Shown: piece by piece, positions 9,591-20,149 of the stretch
How the letters are laid out: each line of letters begins with the position of its first letter
Position numbering within the stretch: position 1 is the first letter of the stretch
Source of the DNA: Syngnathus acus
Taxonomy: Eukaryota > Chordata > Actinopteri > Syngnathiformes > Syngnathidae
NCBI RefSeq assembly: GCF_901709675.1
Contig: NC_051103.1
Coordinates: 297,501 to 361,500, forward strand
Direction of reading: 5' to 3'
Length of the DNA stretch: 64,000 nucleotides
Translations under genes and position numbers: made by a program
Notes under the pieces: model-generated
Database searches by the model: none
What the model was told of the DNA's origin: nothing
Seen by the model: the letters and a program-made list of their open reading frames with translations, nothing else

Positions 9591-10928
9591 TCCCAACTGC
9601 GCATGCAGTAGCAAACTCGATAGCGAAGAAATATGTGAGACTCTCAATGGGATCACCAATATTTGAGTGATGTTCCGGTTATTTATCACAATTAGTTTAC
9701 CAAGTCTGTGTTTTGAGTTCCTCCAATAAACCCTGGTCCAAGCTGCACTTGGTCGCCCCGCTCCTTTCCACACTCCATCCGTGACATGATTTTCTTCAAA
9801 AATTGTTGTACCATGATTTTCTTAAATAAATAAAAAATAAAATAAATAAATAAATTGTACCCGTGTACTATAATGCGCACCCCAGATTTTAGGACAATAA
9901 ATTAGTTAAATTTTGCACATTATACATGGAAAAAAACGGTATTCAACCTACTGACTGAGAGCAAAAACCAAGATCAGACCACTCACCATTCGGGACATGT
10001 TTGCTGATGAGGCAGCATTGGCAACACACACTAAGGAACACCTGCAGACTCTTCTAGACCGGTTCAGCCAAGCATGTCAGGACTTCAACCTGACCGTCAG
10101 CCTAAACAAAACCAAGACAATGGGCCAGGGGACTACTGTCCCACCCTCCATCACCATCAACAACTACACACTGGAAGCTGTAAGCAGCTTTATCTATCTT
10201 GGGTCTACCATCACCTGCAATTTGTCACTCGATGCAGAGGTCAGCAGCCGGATTGGGAAAGCAGCTTCTACCTTTGGAAAACTGACACCCAGAGTATGGC
10301 AGAACAGAAAGCTCACCATCCATACAAAGGTGCAAGTGTACAGGGCCTGTGTCGTCAGTACACTCTTGTATGGCAGCAAAGCCTGGACTCTTTATGCACA
10401 TCAAGAGAGAAGGCTAAACTCTTTCCATCTGCGTTGCCTGCGACGCATACTGGGCATCACCTGGCGGGACAGGATCACAGACAGTGCAGTCCTGGAGAGT
10501 GCACAGCTCCCCACTATGCTCTCCCTGCTGAAGCAGCGGCGTCTCCGTTGGCTGGGCCATGTCCGTCGGATGGAAGACGGTCGCATGCCAAAGGACATCT
10601 TATATGCAGAGCTAAAATCAGGCAAAAGGCAAGTAGGCCGCCCACTGCTCCGCTACAAGGATGTCTGCAAACAAGACCTCAAATCCTTCAACATCAACCC
10701 AGCCACCTGGGAAGACGTCGCCCAGGATCGCCACAAATGGCAACAGGCTCTCCGAAACGGGCTGTAGATCTACGAAATCACCCTGGCTCAACATCGAGAA
10801 ACGAAAAGGAAGTTGAGGAAGCAGCAAGCCACCATGCCCCCACCTTCACCGGATCCGGCCCACACCTGTAACATCTGTGGCCGTGTCTGCCTCTCACGGA
10901 TAGGACTCACCAGCCACAGCAGACGCTG
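7806..10928 (+). pseudogene. LINE endonuclease/RT ORF, broken
   Basis: Endonuclease C-terminal half (HPRSGHWHQLDLIITR, DTDHSLVLCRVK), linker, then RT palm and fingers up to the MITE at 9446. It resumes at about 9940 with PLTIRDMFADEAAL and ends with the thumb-like region (GHVRRMEDGRMPKDILYAEL). A C2H2-like finger, CNICGRVCLSRIGLTSH, lies past the premature stop. It lacks the endonuclease start, so it was dead on arrival. Confidence 0.8.
9446..9939. mobile_element. TA-flanked MITE carrying an LTR fragment
   Basis: Ends CCGTTTTTTTCCATGTATAA and the inverted TTATACATGGAAAAAAACGG, flanked by TA at 9444-9445 and 9940-9941. Removal restores the LINE reading GKL/FNLSRL apart from small changes. The interior has a poly-T run (9558-9586) and, at about 9690-9786, the 3' part of the LTR family seen as solo LTRs at 14779-15147 and 37749-38163. 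Shares ends and interior ('tagcaaactcgatagcgaag') with the MITE at 19235-20046. Confidence 0.85.
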
Positions 10929-11004
10929 TGCAAAGAACACCTAACCTCCAGACACAAGAAATCTATGGTCTTTCGAGACTGTGATGCCGATGATGTGCAT
11001 GTCA

Positions 11005-12062
11005 AACCTAATGAGTTTGGTGAGTCAATATTTGGTGTTGGTTAGAGGTGCCGTACACTGTGTGGACTCATTCGTGTCCTTTTGTGACATTGTGTATGCG
11101 TGTGCGTGTGCACTAATGTACGCGTGCATGTGCATGCATGCACGATCGTGAGTGTGCACACGTTTGTGTGAAAGTTAGCCTACTTTTGCGATGGTTGGTG
11201 AAATTAAACCATTAGAGGACAATGTAATTGCGGCTTTGGGACTGAATACACTAACACCAAATATGTTGCTTGCATTTGAGGAGACACGATTCAATCACAG
11301 TATTAATTTCCTGTGTGTGGGCATGTTTGAGTGCAGAGCGGTGCGTTTGGCGTGAGGGACGTACAATGCAAAAATGCTCATTCCGCCTCTCCGCTGCATA
11401 TTAAGTGAAGATAACTTTTTTGTGCTACGCCTCACGCCAATCAGCTTCAGGAACGTACAGCGTGACCCATGTGGGGAAGGAGAGAACCAAATGCCAGCAA
11501 AGAGTTTTAAAAAAAATCAGAAAAAGATGATCTTCCCGAGAACTACAACACATCCATGTAACAAATCAACGACAAAAGTAAATCGGAGCTGGCTTGGAGA
11601 ATTGTGAGCAGGGAACTGCTGTTGAACTGTATATTTTTTTCGTCAACACAATAGAGGGTTTTTGACATAAAAATGGATGTTTGCACAACTCATACATAAA
11701 AAATGAACTCGCTGACACGCAAGAAGCGTCTGGCAGCGGCTTTCTTTCGTGTGTTTGCTTGTGGTAAAACGCTAGCATCCGGCACAAAACTGTCGTCACC
11801 AGGCGAAGCCCCTCCCCCTCCAGAATGCACAGCCACTGGAGAACAGCCACTCGCATCAGCACGTCAAAACGCTCACATGGTAAAGGAAACAGCACTCTTC
11901 AGTATATCTTTGTGCAACACTGGTAAAGGACTTGGATTCACTCAGTGTATTGGTAAAAGTTCAGTTTAGGCTGCCAAGAGAATAGACGTTTTCGTTCTCC
12001 TCTCAAGGTTATTGCTGCAATCTGAGAAGCAACGGCATACAGACATGCAAAATATAAATTTC
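11005..12062. other. Intron sequence, nothing recognised
   Basis: Contains an alternating purine-pyrimidine stretch at about 11085-11165 and short open frames at 11374-11607 and 11703-11969 that resemble nothing I know. I see no splice-consistent exon or repeat termini. Confidence 0.5.
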
Positions 12063-12300
12063 CGTATTTTCCTCTCCATAAGGCGCACTTAAAAGCCTTT
12101 AATTTTCTCAAAAGACGAAGGTGAGCCTTTTAATAAGCTGCGCCTTTCGTGTGGACCAAATTCCAAAATTTATAAAGTTGTTTTGTGTGACTTCCGTAAT
12201 ATACAGGTGTAAGATGTAGACCCGATGAACCAATCAGAGGACATTACGTTTTACGTAGTTCTGGGCGGTAAATCAATCAGAGGACTGTACGTGACAAGTA
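12063..12300. mobile_element. Fragment of 'CCGTATTTTCC...AAGGCGCAC' MITE
   Basis: Begins CCGTATTTTCCTCTCCATAAGG, the left terminus of the TA-targeting MITE family that is complete at 20497-21913 and 34775-35081. No matching right end is found here. Confidence 0.55.
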
Positions 12301-12303
12301 GAG

Positions 12304-12379
12304 CAGTGGTCCCCAACCTTTTTTGCGCCACGGACCGGTTACGTGTCAGAAATATTTTCGCGGACCGGCCTTAATATAA
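12304..12379 (+). mobile_element. hAT end fragment
   Basis: Reads CAGTGGTCCCCAACCTTTTT and the 'ccacggaccggttacgtgtc' block. This is the end of the hAT family that is complete at 17035-17900. Only one end remains. Confidence 0.65.
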
Positions 12380-12395
12380 ATAAATAATACATTTA

Positions 12396-12565
12396 CCGTA
12401 ATTTTCGGACTATAAGTCGCACCGGAGTATAAGTCGCACCAGCCATAAAATGCCCAAAAAAGTGAAAAAAACCCATATATATGTATATAAATCGCTCCTG
12501 AGTATAAGTCGCCCCCCCACCCAAACTATGAAAAAAAACCGCGACTTATAGTCCGAAAATTACGG
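12396..12565. mobile_element. 170-bp TA-flanked MITE
   Basis: Long inverted termini CCGTAATTTTCGGACTATAA and TTATAGTCCGAAAATTACGG flanked by TA at 12394-12395 and 12566-12567. A compact member of the family whose large composite copy spans 46239-51053. A partial copy lies at the right window edge. Confidence 0.85.
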
Positions 12566-12599
12566 TATATAAATAAATAATGCATTTATAATAAATACC

Positions 12600-12722
12600 G
12601 TATTTATTCTAATTATCGCCCAGGGCGATAATTAGAGAAGGTTTATGTCCAACAGGGGGGTGGACGATTAATAGAGAACACTTTTTGTCCGATCACCAAG
12701 GGGCACTGAAATGGGCGATATT
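12600..12722. mobile_element. Fragment with perfect 13-bp hairpin, pogo-like end
   Basis: 'accgtatttattctaattat' opens a TA-type terminus. Immediately inside is a perfect inverted repeat, CTAATTATCGCCC (12609-12621), one base, then GGGCGATAATTAG (12623-12635). The block ends at the SINE tail. Confidence 0.5.
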
Positions 12723-12950
12723 AAAGATTAAAGATTAAAGTCCCAATGATCGTCACACACACATCTGGGTGTGGTGAAATTTGTCCTCTGCATTTAACCC
12801 ATCCCCATGTGATTTTGATCCATCCCCTGGGGGAGAGGGGAGCAGTGAGCAGCAGCGGTGCCGCGCTCGGGAATCAGTTGGTGATCTAACCCCCCAATTC
12901 CAACCCTTAATGCTGAGTGCCAAGCAGGGAGGCAATGGGTCCCATTTTTA
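12723..12950 (-). mobile_element. tRNA-derived SINE, head truncated
   Basis: Reverse-oriented copy of the SINE that is complete at 29622-29942, nearly identical over its body. It stops at 'gtcccattttta', before the tRNA-related head with the RNA polymerase III boxes. The tail 'aaagattaaagattaaag' is at the left. Confidence 0.8.
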
Positions 12951-12954
12951 TAAT

Positions 12955-13800
12955 TAAGAGTATTATGGAAATTGATTGGATTAGAAAACAAGATGCAAGA
13001 AATTGCAAATTCAAAGATGAGAATTCCAAGAAAGACCAGAAAGACAGAGTAAAAGATATCAACCAACAATATAAAATTAATGTTGTGATCATCTCTGGGC
13101 TCAAGATCTCGCCTAGACATCAAAATGGGACCAATGGTGAAGATGAGGTAGAAAATTAATCCAGCAAGTGGTGGATTTCCTCACAACAAAACAACAAATG
13201 TGGATATCTGCCGATTTATTCCCAAAATGATGGCAACTGGAGGTAGGGTGAGTGAAAATCCTGTGGTACTACTGAGATTTATAAATATCAAGCACAAAGT
13301 TGCTATACTAAAACAGGGAAAATAATCGAAGAGGCAATCCTCTTGATGTCTACATAAATGAAAATCTAAACAAGCAAATCGCCAACATTGCATGGAGAGC
13401 TCACCAACTGAAAAATCAAGGAAAAATACAAAGCACTTGGACGAAACATTGTGAAATCTACATAAAGACTAGTAATGATCAAAACGATAGATGCATTTGA
13501 GAAATACACAAATTAGAACAAATGTGGATACTACTTGGAAGACCAATTTAACAGGATTTAAAAGCCAACTTTGAAAAATACAGGACTATCTTTAGACATT
13601 GGACAAACATCTCAACGTCACTGCAATATTGAAAATGTGGATCAAAGAAAATACAGAGTCAACGAGTTTCCACCTCAGTGGATATAAGTTCACAGATGCA
13701 GAAGCAACAGAACAGATGGTGGCGTAGAACTCTACATTGAAGACATTGTTTCTGAAACACTTCTTAGTACATCAATGGTACATTTGTGAATGTGTTAGAG
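12955..13800 (+). pseudogene. Degenerate LINE: ORF1p-like domain then endonuclease start
   Basis: Forward codons, with many stops, read an ORF1-type nucleic-acid-binding module. It has NVVIISGLKISPRHQN, then after frame breaks 'KTGKIIEEAI', a VYINENLNKQIANIAWRAHQL-like stretch, and STWTKHCEIYIKT. At about 13560-13740 an endonuclease-like piece follows (GLSLDIG, then DGGVELYIEDIVSE). This is the order of ORF1 and ORF2 in L1-like LINEs, heavily decayed. The exact family is not assigned. Confidence 0.5.
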
Positions 13801-14640
13801 TCGATTTTCTTCTATTTTTCTATCTGTGACCATGAAAACAAATGGGACTCGCACCCTACAGAAGTTATGGATTGAAGAAAAAAATGCCAGACTGGGGACA
13901 CACTTGACATGCCCCCTAAAATACAAATTATATTCAGACTAAGACAAAATACTAACCTTGGACTTAGAAGACTTGATATTTCAACAACTGCAAATAAGCA
14001 GGAGCTACACACTACCAGGGGCTGGTGTCAAATACTGAAACAGAAGTCTCTTGTATTATATAATACAGGCTGTTGCCTGTGCTGCTGCTGTGTGCAAATG
14101 ATGTTACAAAAACTATTCAACACTTGTCAAACACTGATACAGAAAGACAAACAATATTGTAGAATGTTGAATTGCTGAGCGTGTAATACATAAATGAGAG
14201 GGATTTGCAGTCTTGAGGGTGCATCTCGAGCAGATCTCCTAGCGGCAGGAACAGGCACTTCCCCGACTATCATTAGCTATGGATCTCCCAATATGAGTTT
14301 TCAGTGCAATCGACCACGTATCTCCACTCGACATTGATCCTCATGGGGTTGCAGTTGTGAAGTAAGCTGAAAAGAACGAAGTCTGGCGCCCTTGGAAACG
14401 AGGGACTTCCAGCTTCGAAAAGCAAGCTGAGGTCAGAGAGGCCAGATGATCGCAACGCTCCGTCTTGATATGTCTGAACGAAATAAGCAAATGGTCAAGC
14501 TACAAAAGGCCAGCATGGGAGATGATGACCTGAGTGATCGCTTGGTACAAGTACCTCCTGTTGCTGTGGACGATGCCTTCGTGATTGTGACTCCAACTTT
14601 CTTGAAATTGATTAAACTGTCACTGTTGTATTGAAATCAA
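13801..14640. other. Intron sequence, nothing recognised
   Basis: Several short open frames (for example 13909-14178 and 14446-14634) lack splice context, homology or codon bias that I can recognise. No repeat termini are visible. Confidence 0.45.
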
Positions 14641-15240
14641 ACTGTAAAAACCTAACCAAATCAACCTGCCATTGCTGTATTAAAAACAAATTGATAGCAA
14701 TTGTTGTGCAAACTTTCAGTTTATTATTGCTGTATTCAAATCACATTCAAACTTCCAGTTCATTTGTGTTGCTGTATCTGTTACGGAGCGGATGAAGGAG
14801 GGCGACCAAATGCAGCTTGGACCAGGGTTTATTGGAGAAAACAAAAACAGACTCGGCAAACTGACATGACTTAACAAAATAACTAGAGGACTAACTGACA
14901 GGGACGTGAAACAAAGGACGTGAAGACATTTAAACGACAACAAGAACCAAAATACATCAAGACAACAACAACACACAATGATCCGACGGGGCGTGAGTGG
15001 CAGACAGGACTTATATACGCGACAGGTAACAAGAGGCAGGTGAGAATAATCAAACTAATCATGGGCACACAGGAGGGGAGGGGCGAGCACACAGACAGAA
15101 ACCAAGAAAGAGACGCATAGTAACACGGCCGGGGACGAGACGTGACAGTATTCAAATTATTGCTGTGTTCAAATCATATTCAAACTTCCACTTTGTTATT
15201 GCTGTATTCAAATAATATGTCATCCTGGTCAAATTTCTGT
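14640..15240. repeat. Short tandem array ('ttgctgtattcaaat..aaacttccag')
   Basis: Imperfect units of roughly 45 bases containing 'ttgctgtattcaaatcaaattcaaacttccag' recur on both sides of the solo LTR at 14779-15147. The LTR inserted into a unit, and the flanking GTATC/GTATT lies within it. Confidence 0.6.
14779..15147 (-). mobile_element. Solo LTR (gypsy-like), 4/5-bp TSD
   Basis: Read on the reverse strand it starts TGTCACGTCTCG and ends CGCTCCGTAACA. It has a TATATAAG promoter-like motif and the AATAAACCCTGGTCC polyadenylation region near its 3' end. Flanks are GTATC (14774-14778) and GTATT (15148-15152). No internal retroelement sequence is attached, so this is a recombination product. 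Same family as 37749-38163 and the fragment at 9690-9786. Confidence 0.8.
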
Positions 15241-15500
15241 TTTCTTTTGTTTCTCTTGATTATGCTAGTATTATAGGTAGTACTGTAGTAATGTAGATTC
15301 TGTGTCTGGCAGTTAAACTCTTGGTTGTAATCGGGACGGGACTAGATAAGCAGAATTGCTTCAACCCGCTTCCTTTTTTGACAAGTCATGTAAAACAAAA
15401 TGTGAAATAAAGTTGTAATAAGTGTGTTGTACTTGCCGAAAAAAAATTGTTAAAGTAGATGAGGTAGTAGAAGTATTAGGTAGAAACCTTAAACAGATAT

Positions 15501-15565
15501 ACAGTAATCCCTTGCCTATTCGTGCTTCATCTTTCGCAAATGCGCTACTTTGCAGGTTTATACAT
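15501..15565. mobile_element. MITE left-end fragment ('acagtaatccc')
   Basis: 'tacagtaatcccttgcctattcg' is the terminus of the MITE family whose large copy is at 52091-62092. A right terminus of the same type lies at 20150-20212. I do not pair them because an exon lies between. Confidence 0.5.
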
Positions 15566-15901
15566 TGACACAAACGCCAGAACAAATTTCATTTCGGTTG
15601 TTTATTTTATCGCTGCAGTAGCTATGTATGCTATACTATCAGCAGTGAAATCTGATGATTTATTGTTAAAGGAAAAATTATTGACTGTCCAAATTGGTCA
15701 ATGTTTCAGTATTTGACTTGAGCATGCTTCTTGAGATCATTTTGTGAACATCTTTCATATTTGATACTAACCGGTATAGGGTGGCTTTTCAATTTCCCCC
15801 TTTCATAAATGTTTGGGTTTTGATTAAGAAATATTTGTTAAACTTGTGCAACGTGATCAGAAGTTCTGATGTGATTTTTAATACAATACTTTATATTTTA
15901 G

Positions 15902-16230
15902 GATTTACAAATGTCACTGCTCCCTGCTGAAACTGAGTCCTCTGTGGAGCCTTCGCTTTCAAGTCCTCAAAAGCCAGTTACTAGTTCCCTGGAAAAAGAG
16001 GAAGAGATGGAAGATCGTGTCCTTTATAAGCTTGAGACAACAAATGATGCTCAGAGAAAGTTGAATCAAAATAGGAATTTGTCCATCAGGCAGATCCAAG
16101 ACTTCCTTGAACCACAGGAGAATGATGACATGGATCAGTATCTTGTTCCATCTGATGTATTGCTGCGTTATGCTTTAATCCTGGATATTGTCAAACCCAT
16201 CTGCCGGAGATCGATCTGCTTCACTAAAGG
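15902..16230 (+). CDS. trdmt1: trdmt1 exon C (variable linker and CFT region)
   Basis: Acceptor 'ctttatattttag' ends at 15901 and the donor is gtaagt at 16231. In phase 0 it encodes 109 codons plus two bases. The first 55 or so residues are low in conservation and rich in Ser, Pro and Glu. Then come VLYKLETTNDAQ, MDQYLVPSDVLLRYALILD and CRRSICFTKG. The Cys-Phe-Thr tripeptide is the hallmark of the DNMT2 target-recognition domain. No further exon is needed between exon B and this one, because the total length matches the family. Confidence 0.92.
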
Positions 16231-16920
16231 GTAAGTACATTTACAGTTCATTTTCTCTCTTGCTCTCTTTCTGCAGGCGTAGAAAGGATCACATCTCATT
16301 TTGGTAGACACTAAACAATAAATGTCGTTCACCTCAAATTCAGTAGTGGTTATATTCTCTTGCTAACGCTCAAGTCATTTTTATACATACAAGCACACAT
16401 TCAACGAAACGCAGATTCTCTCATCCAGACAACTAACCAGATAAGCGGGCCTGAGCTCCCTATTGTTTTGTATTGGTTTCCTCCTCTTTTTTTCTTTTTC
16501 TTCTTCTCTCCCTAAAGGATCACATTTTTGACACTCTAAACATGCACAAAAACTTACCAAACTTTCCACACTCACTGGCCATTTTGAAAAATTTGATATT
16601 TTCAAGTTAACATAAGCAATGAAAACAAAATGTCTCTGTAGCACCAACAAGAGTGGAAAATCGAAAACCAATCCCGGTATGTTTTACCTAGACTTACAAA
16701 ATGTGGCAAGCACGTGGAGCACCCCAAGACATACAAAAAAGTCCATTGCAGTCATAGTTTGAAATGAACAGGAAGTGAGCTATGATTTTTTTAACGTCAT
16801 ATTTTGGCCCATTTTTGCACGTTTACAGGGGTCATACTTGCAGATGGTTAACCCAATTGACTTCAAACTGAAAAGACTGGGAAATCAACTGGGGGAAAAA
16901 AAATGTAGTTTTCGAAATAA
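16231..16920. other. Intron sequence, nothing recognised
   Basis: Pyrimidine-rich and AT-rich intron without a recognisable gene, repeat end or RNA structure. Confidence 0.5.
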
Positions 16921-17034
16921 TACCGTAATTTCCGGACTATAAGCCGCTACTTTTTGCACAAGCTTTGAACCCTGCGGCTTGTCTGCTGGTGTGGCGTATC
17001 TATGGATGTTTCGTGATTTTTGTGATGACTAATA

Positions 17035-17900
17035 CAGTGGTCCCCAACCACCGGGCCGCGGACCGGTACCGGTCCGTGGGTCACTTTGTACCGGGCCGCC
17101 AAGCCACACAGAAAAAAAAAAATAATTGTTTTAATCGACGATCAATTAATTCAGGTCAAGACGCTCGTCCCGGTCACGTGACATGTTTCCCCAGTCGAGC
17201 CCGCAAAGCTAGCAAAAATGAGTAAGTATTTATTTTGAAAAATGTAAAAAAATAGGCGATTCTCTCCCAATTACAAACGTCGGTTCAGGTCAAGACGCTC
17301 GTCTCGGTCACATGACATGTCACCTCAGTTGAGCCCGCGAAGCAAGCAAAAATTAGCAAGAAACAGAGATGTTTGGAAAGCTTCTTCGGAAAGGGAAAAA
17401 AGCCCAATGAGGAGACGGAAGAAGAAGAGGCTACGACTTCTAAGAAAAGGAAAGCTGCATTTAAAAGACTATGACGCGCCAAGCCCACTCTGCATAATAT
17501 GTGGCGACAGGCTAGCTAACGAGGCAATGAAGCCCTCAAAACTGCTTCGGCACATGGAGACCAAGCATCCTGCATTAAAAGACAAACCTTAACCACTTCG
17601 AGTGTCATTGTCTCCGATTACGCCTAGATGGGACCGGCTCGTTTCTGAGAAACAAGCTCAGTGCTCCCACTAATTCAATGTAATGGTGAGTTTTATTTTA
17701 ACGTCGTTTATACTTGTTTTTATGCCAGTCGTATCATTTTATTTCATCGTATTCATATATTTATTATAAATGTATTATTTATTTATATAAATGTATTATT
17801 TAGTTATATAAATCTATTAATTATTTATATAAAGGCCGGTCCGCGAAAATATTTCTGACACGTAACCGGTCCGTGGCGCAAAAAAGGTTGGGGATCACTG
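17035..17900 (+). mobile_element. hAT element with exact 8-bp TSD and BED-finger relic
   Basis: Termini CAGTGGTCCCCAACC and the inverted GGTTGGGGATCACTG, with the duplication GACTAATA at 17027-17034 and 17901-17908. It keeps the first exon-like part of a transposase (17317-17592) and lacks the catalytic core. The left arm includes 'ccgggccgcggaccggtacc' and the right arm 'aaccggtccgtggcgc'. Confidence 0.92.
17317..17592 (+). pseudogene. hAT transposase N-terminus with BED-type zinc finger
   Basis: The open frame contains SPLCIICGDRLANEAMKPS and LLRHMETKHPALKDKP, a C-x2-C...H-x4-H BED finger as in SCAND3/ZBED5-like hAT transposases, followed immediately by a stop. The basic stretch RRRKKKRLRLLRKGK precedes it. 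The dimerisation and RNase-H-like domains are absent. A DNA-binding-only product is conceivable, but nothing indicates expression. Confidence 0.65.
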
Positions 17901-18329
17901 GACTAATACACTTAAACACTCATAAAAAGGCTGTGGGACCGCTGTTGTGCGGCACCGCTTTGCTGGGCGGAGGGAAATGTGCCACGGTCACTAGGGAGAA
18001 GAGTGGTGTGTTGATCACATGTCCATCCGCCAAGCAAATTGTGACGTACAATTGACACAAAGAAGAAACAGAACAAGATTAAGATGGACATTACTGAAGA
18101 AAGGAAGCTTTTATACACAAACCCTTATTATGGGGGACAAAAGAAATGCATATGATGCCGCTTTTAAATTTAAAATCTATTCTGCAATATTCCGGCTTTG
18201 GAGGTAGATTTGGCTCTTATCGAAGGAACGAGAGCTGCCCATGCACTGTCGAGGAAAAAAAGCACTGCCGTCCAGGATTCGGGATAGCGGCCGGCAATGA
18301 GCACTAAGCACAAGGCATGCCTCTGAGCA

Positions 18330-19205
18330 ATTTGTGGATGCCCTCGTGCTGGGCTACCGGGGTGCGTCAGCCGGTCAACACCGCAAGAGCAAAGCGGAGC
18401 CGTGACACATTTACACTTTAAAATGTTTAAATGTTTAAAAATACAATAAAGTGTTTAAAAATAAAATTATAAAAGGCTGGGCCGCGGAGTCGCGTCAGTC
18501 GGCCAGCACACAACAGCAGAGAGGGGCCGTGACACTTTAATTTTTTTTAAAAAGTGTTTAAAATACAATAACGTATTTAAAAGTACAATACAGTGTATAA
18601 AAATTATAAAAGTCTTGTGCGGATGCGCTCGTGCTGGGCCGCTGGGGCGTGTCAGTCGGCCAGCACACAAGTGCAGAGAGGAGCCGTGACACTTTAAAAA
18701 ATGTAAAAACTTGTTTAGAATACAATATCGTATTTAAAAGTACAATAGAGTGTATAAAAATAAAATTATAAAAGTCTTGTGCGAGTGCGCTCGCGCTGTG
18801 CCGCGGGGGCACGTCAGTCGGCCAGCACGCAAGAGCAGAGAGGAGCCGCGACACTTTAAAATGTTTTAAAAAGTGTTTAAAATACAATAACATATTTAAA
18901 AGTACAATACAGTGTTTAGAAATAAAATTATAAAAGTCTTGTGCAGATGCGCTCGCAGGTGATCGACCGGCATGTCAGTCGGCCAGCACACACACAAGTG
19001 CAAAGAGGAGCCGTGACACTTTAAAATGTTTTAAAACGTGTTTAAAATACAATAACGTATTTAAAAGTACAATAGAGTGTATAAAAATGAAAAATAAAAG
19101 TTGTGTGGATGCACTCGTGCTGGGCCGCAGGGGTGCGTCAGTCGGCCAGCACGCAAGAGCAGAGAGGAGCCAGACACGTTTACACTTTAAAAAAGGTTAA
19201 TAAAA
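18330..19205. repeat. ~160-bp tandem array (about 5-6 units)
   Basis: The motif GTCAGTCGGCCAGCAC recurs at 18494, 18651, 18813, 18974 and 19137, giving periods of 157, 162, 161 and 163. A diverged unit precedes it at 18366. Each unit pairs a GC-rich block ('gctcgtgctgggccgc', 'agagaggagccgtgacac') with an AT-rich block ('aaaatacaataacgtattta'). No coding potential is retained across units. Confidence 0.85.
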
Positions 19206-19234
19206 GTCTTGTGTGGATATTGTAACAATATTTA

Positions 19235-20046
19235 CCGTGTTTTTCCATGCTTAATGCGCAAAGTTTAACTAATTTATTGTCCTAAAATCTGGGGTGCGCA
19301 TTATGCATGGGTACAACAATCTTTGAAGAAAATCTCCCTTGAAATAAAACTTGAAATCACACCTTTCTTCTTGTTTGTCAATCGCGCATCGCATTCAGCC
19401 ATCCTGCCCAACACAGTCAGTAAAATTCATAATTGACGACACATCGTTTGATGCGATGGTGCAATCCTTGATGGTGTGTTATTGTCAAATATTGTTTGTT
19501 TTTTAATCTCCATCGCAGACCGGATATCATATGGAGGCCGCCATGACAGTATGCGCAGAACGGATGCGCAAGACACGTCAGCTATATAAAGAGCGAGAGT
19601 TCAGTTCTCTACCTATTAGTTTCAATTCACAGTTTAATTAGCAGTTTCAATCAGCAAATAACAAAATGCGTATTACAGGTAATATTTTATTTCACAACAC
19701 TTTGCCTTTTTCCTTACTTCTCTGCTGTTCACTTCAAACACGCTCCATACGAACACAATGCTCTCGTATCAGACGCTTGCTCGATCACCTGCTCGTTTGC
19801 TGTCACAATGTACCCTACACAAATCCGAAACATTTCTTCGCTATTGAGTTTGCTAGCGCATGAATAACATCCGGCTGTTCCCAAAGATGATCTTTTTTCT
19901 GAAATAATTTTTACGTTTACGGATTTAAGTAAGAGTCAAAATTTGGGTGCGTATTATACATGGGTACATGCTTTTTTCCAGCATCGACATGCCATTTTTA
20001 GGGTGCGTATTATGCACGGGGGCGCATTGTGCATGGAAAAACACGG
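19235..20046. mobile_element. 812-bp TA-flanked MITE with TATA-like interior
   Basis: Ends CCGTGTTTTTCCATGCTTAA and the inverted TGTGCATGGAAAAACACGG, flanked by TA at 19233-19234 and 20047-20048. Same family as 9446-9939, in the opposite internal orientation. At 19581-19595 is 'agctatataaagagc', a TATA-box-like motif, followed by ATG at 19666. This may be the remnant promoter of the parent element. Confidence 0.8.
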
Positions 20047-20149
20047 TACTCATTTTCATTTTCTGTGTTTAGAAATACAAAAATAGAAATACAATAAAGG
20101 TTCATAAAAGTCTTTTATGGCTATTATAACAATTGGTTTTCTGTACATC

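Larger units (their letters stand above)
7806..10994 (+). mobile_element. CFDP2-like LINE, 5' truncated, 12-bp TSD
   Basis: A truncated copy of the element at 57617-61509, beginning inside the endonuclease at IGKLNENGQRLLEFC and ending with the same 'gatgccgatgat' 3' end. ATGTGCATGTCA flanks it at 7794-7805 and 10993-11004 (the first AT on the right overlaps the 3' end), as expected for target-primed reverse transcription. The RT region carries YRGISLL changed to SRGISLL, FVDLTKAFD, GVKQGCVLAPTLFG and FADE (10000-10011). The coding region is split by a MITE at 9446-9939 and ended early by TAG at 10765-10767. It sits in the trdmt1 intron 49 bases past the exon B donor. Confidence 0.9.
16923..18300 (+). 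mobile_element. Decayed pogo-like element around a hAT insertion
   Basis: Starts at TA followed by CCGTAATTTCCGGACTATAAGC, a pogo/MITE-type terminus. After the hAT at 17035-17900 it continues with 'MGDKRNAYDAAFKFKIYS' codons (18130-18183) and, in another frame, an NRAAHALS-like helix. This resembles the N-terminal helix-turn-helix of pogo/Tigger transposases. Frame breaks are frequent. The right end was not found and may be obscured by the tandem array that follows. Confidence 0.5.

Noticed and set aside
10074-10871. 265-codon frame overlapping the LINE RT
   Set aside because: A shifted-frame shadow of the real RT frame (9997-10767). It contains no RT motifs of its own. The same shadow appears at 60589-61386.
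10980-11030. A short extra trdmt1 exon ending at a GTGAGT near 11012
   Set aside because: It begins in the LINE 3' end and duplicated target, with no acceptor. The joined protein is already the expected length without it.
11374-11969. Two short open frames as possible genes
   Set aside because: No recognisable domain, start context or splice sites. Lengths are within chance for this composition.
18330-19205. Regular array considered as a CRISPR
   Set aside because: Units are about 160 bp with no short conserved repeat alternating with unique spacers, in a vertebrate genome.
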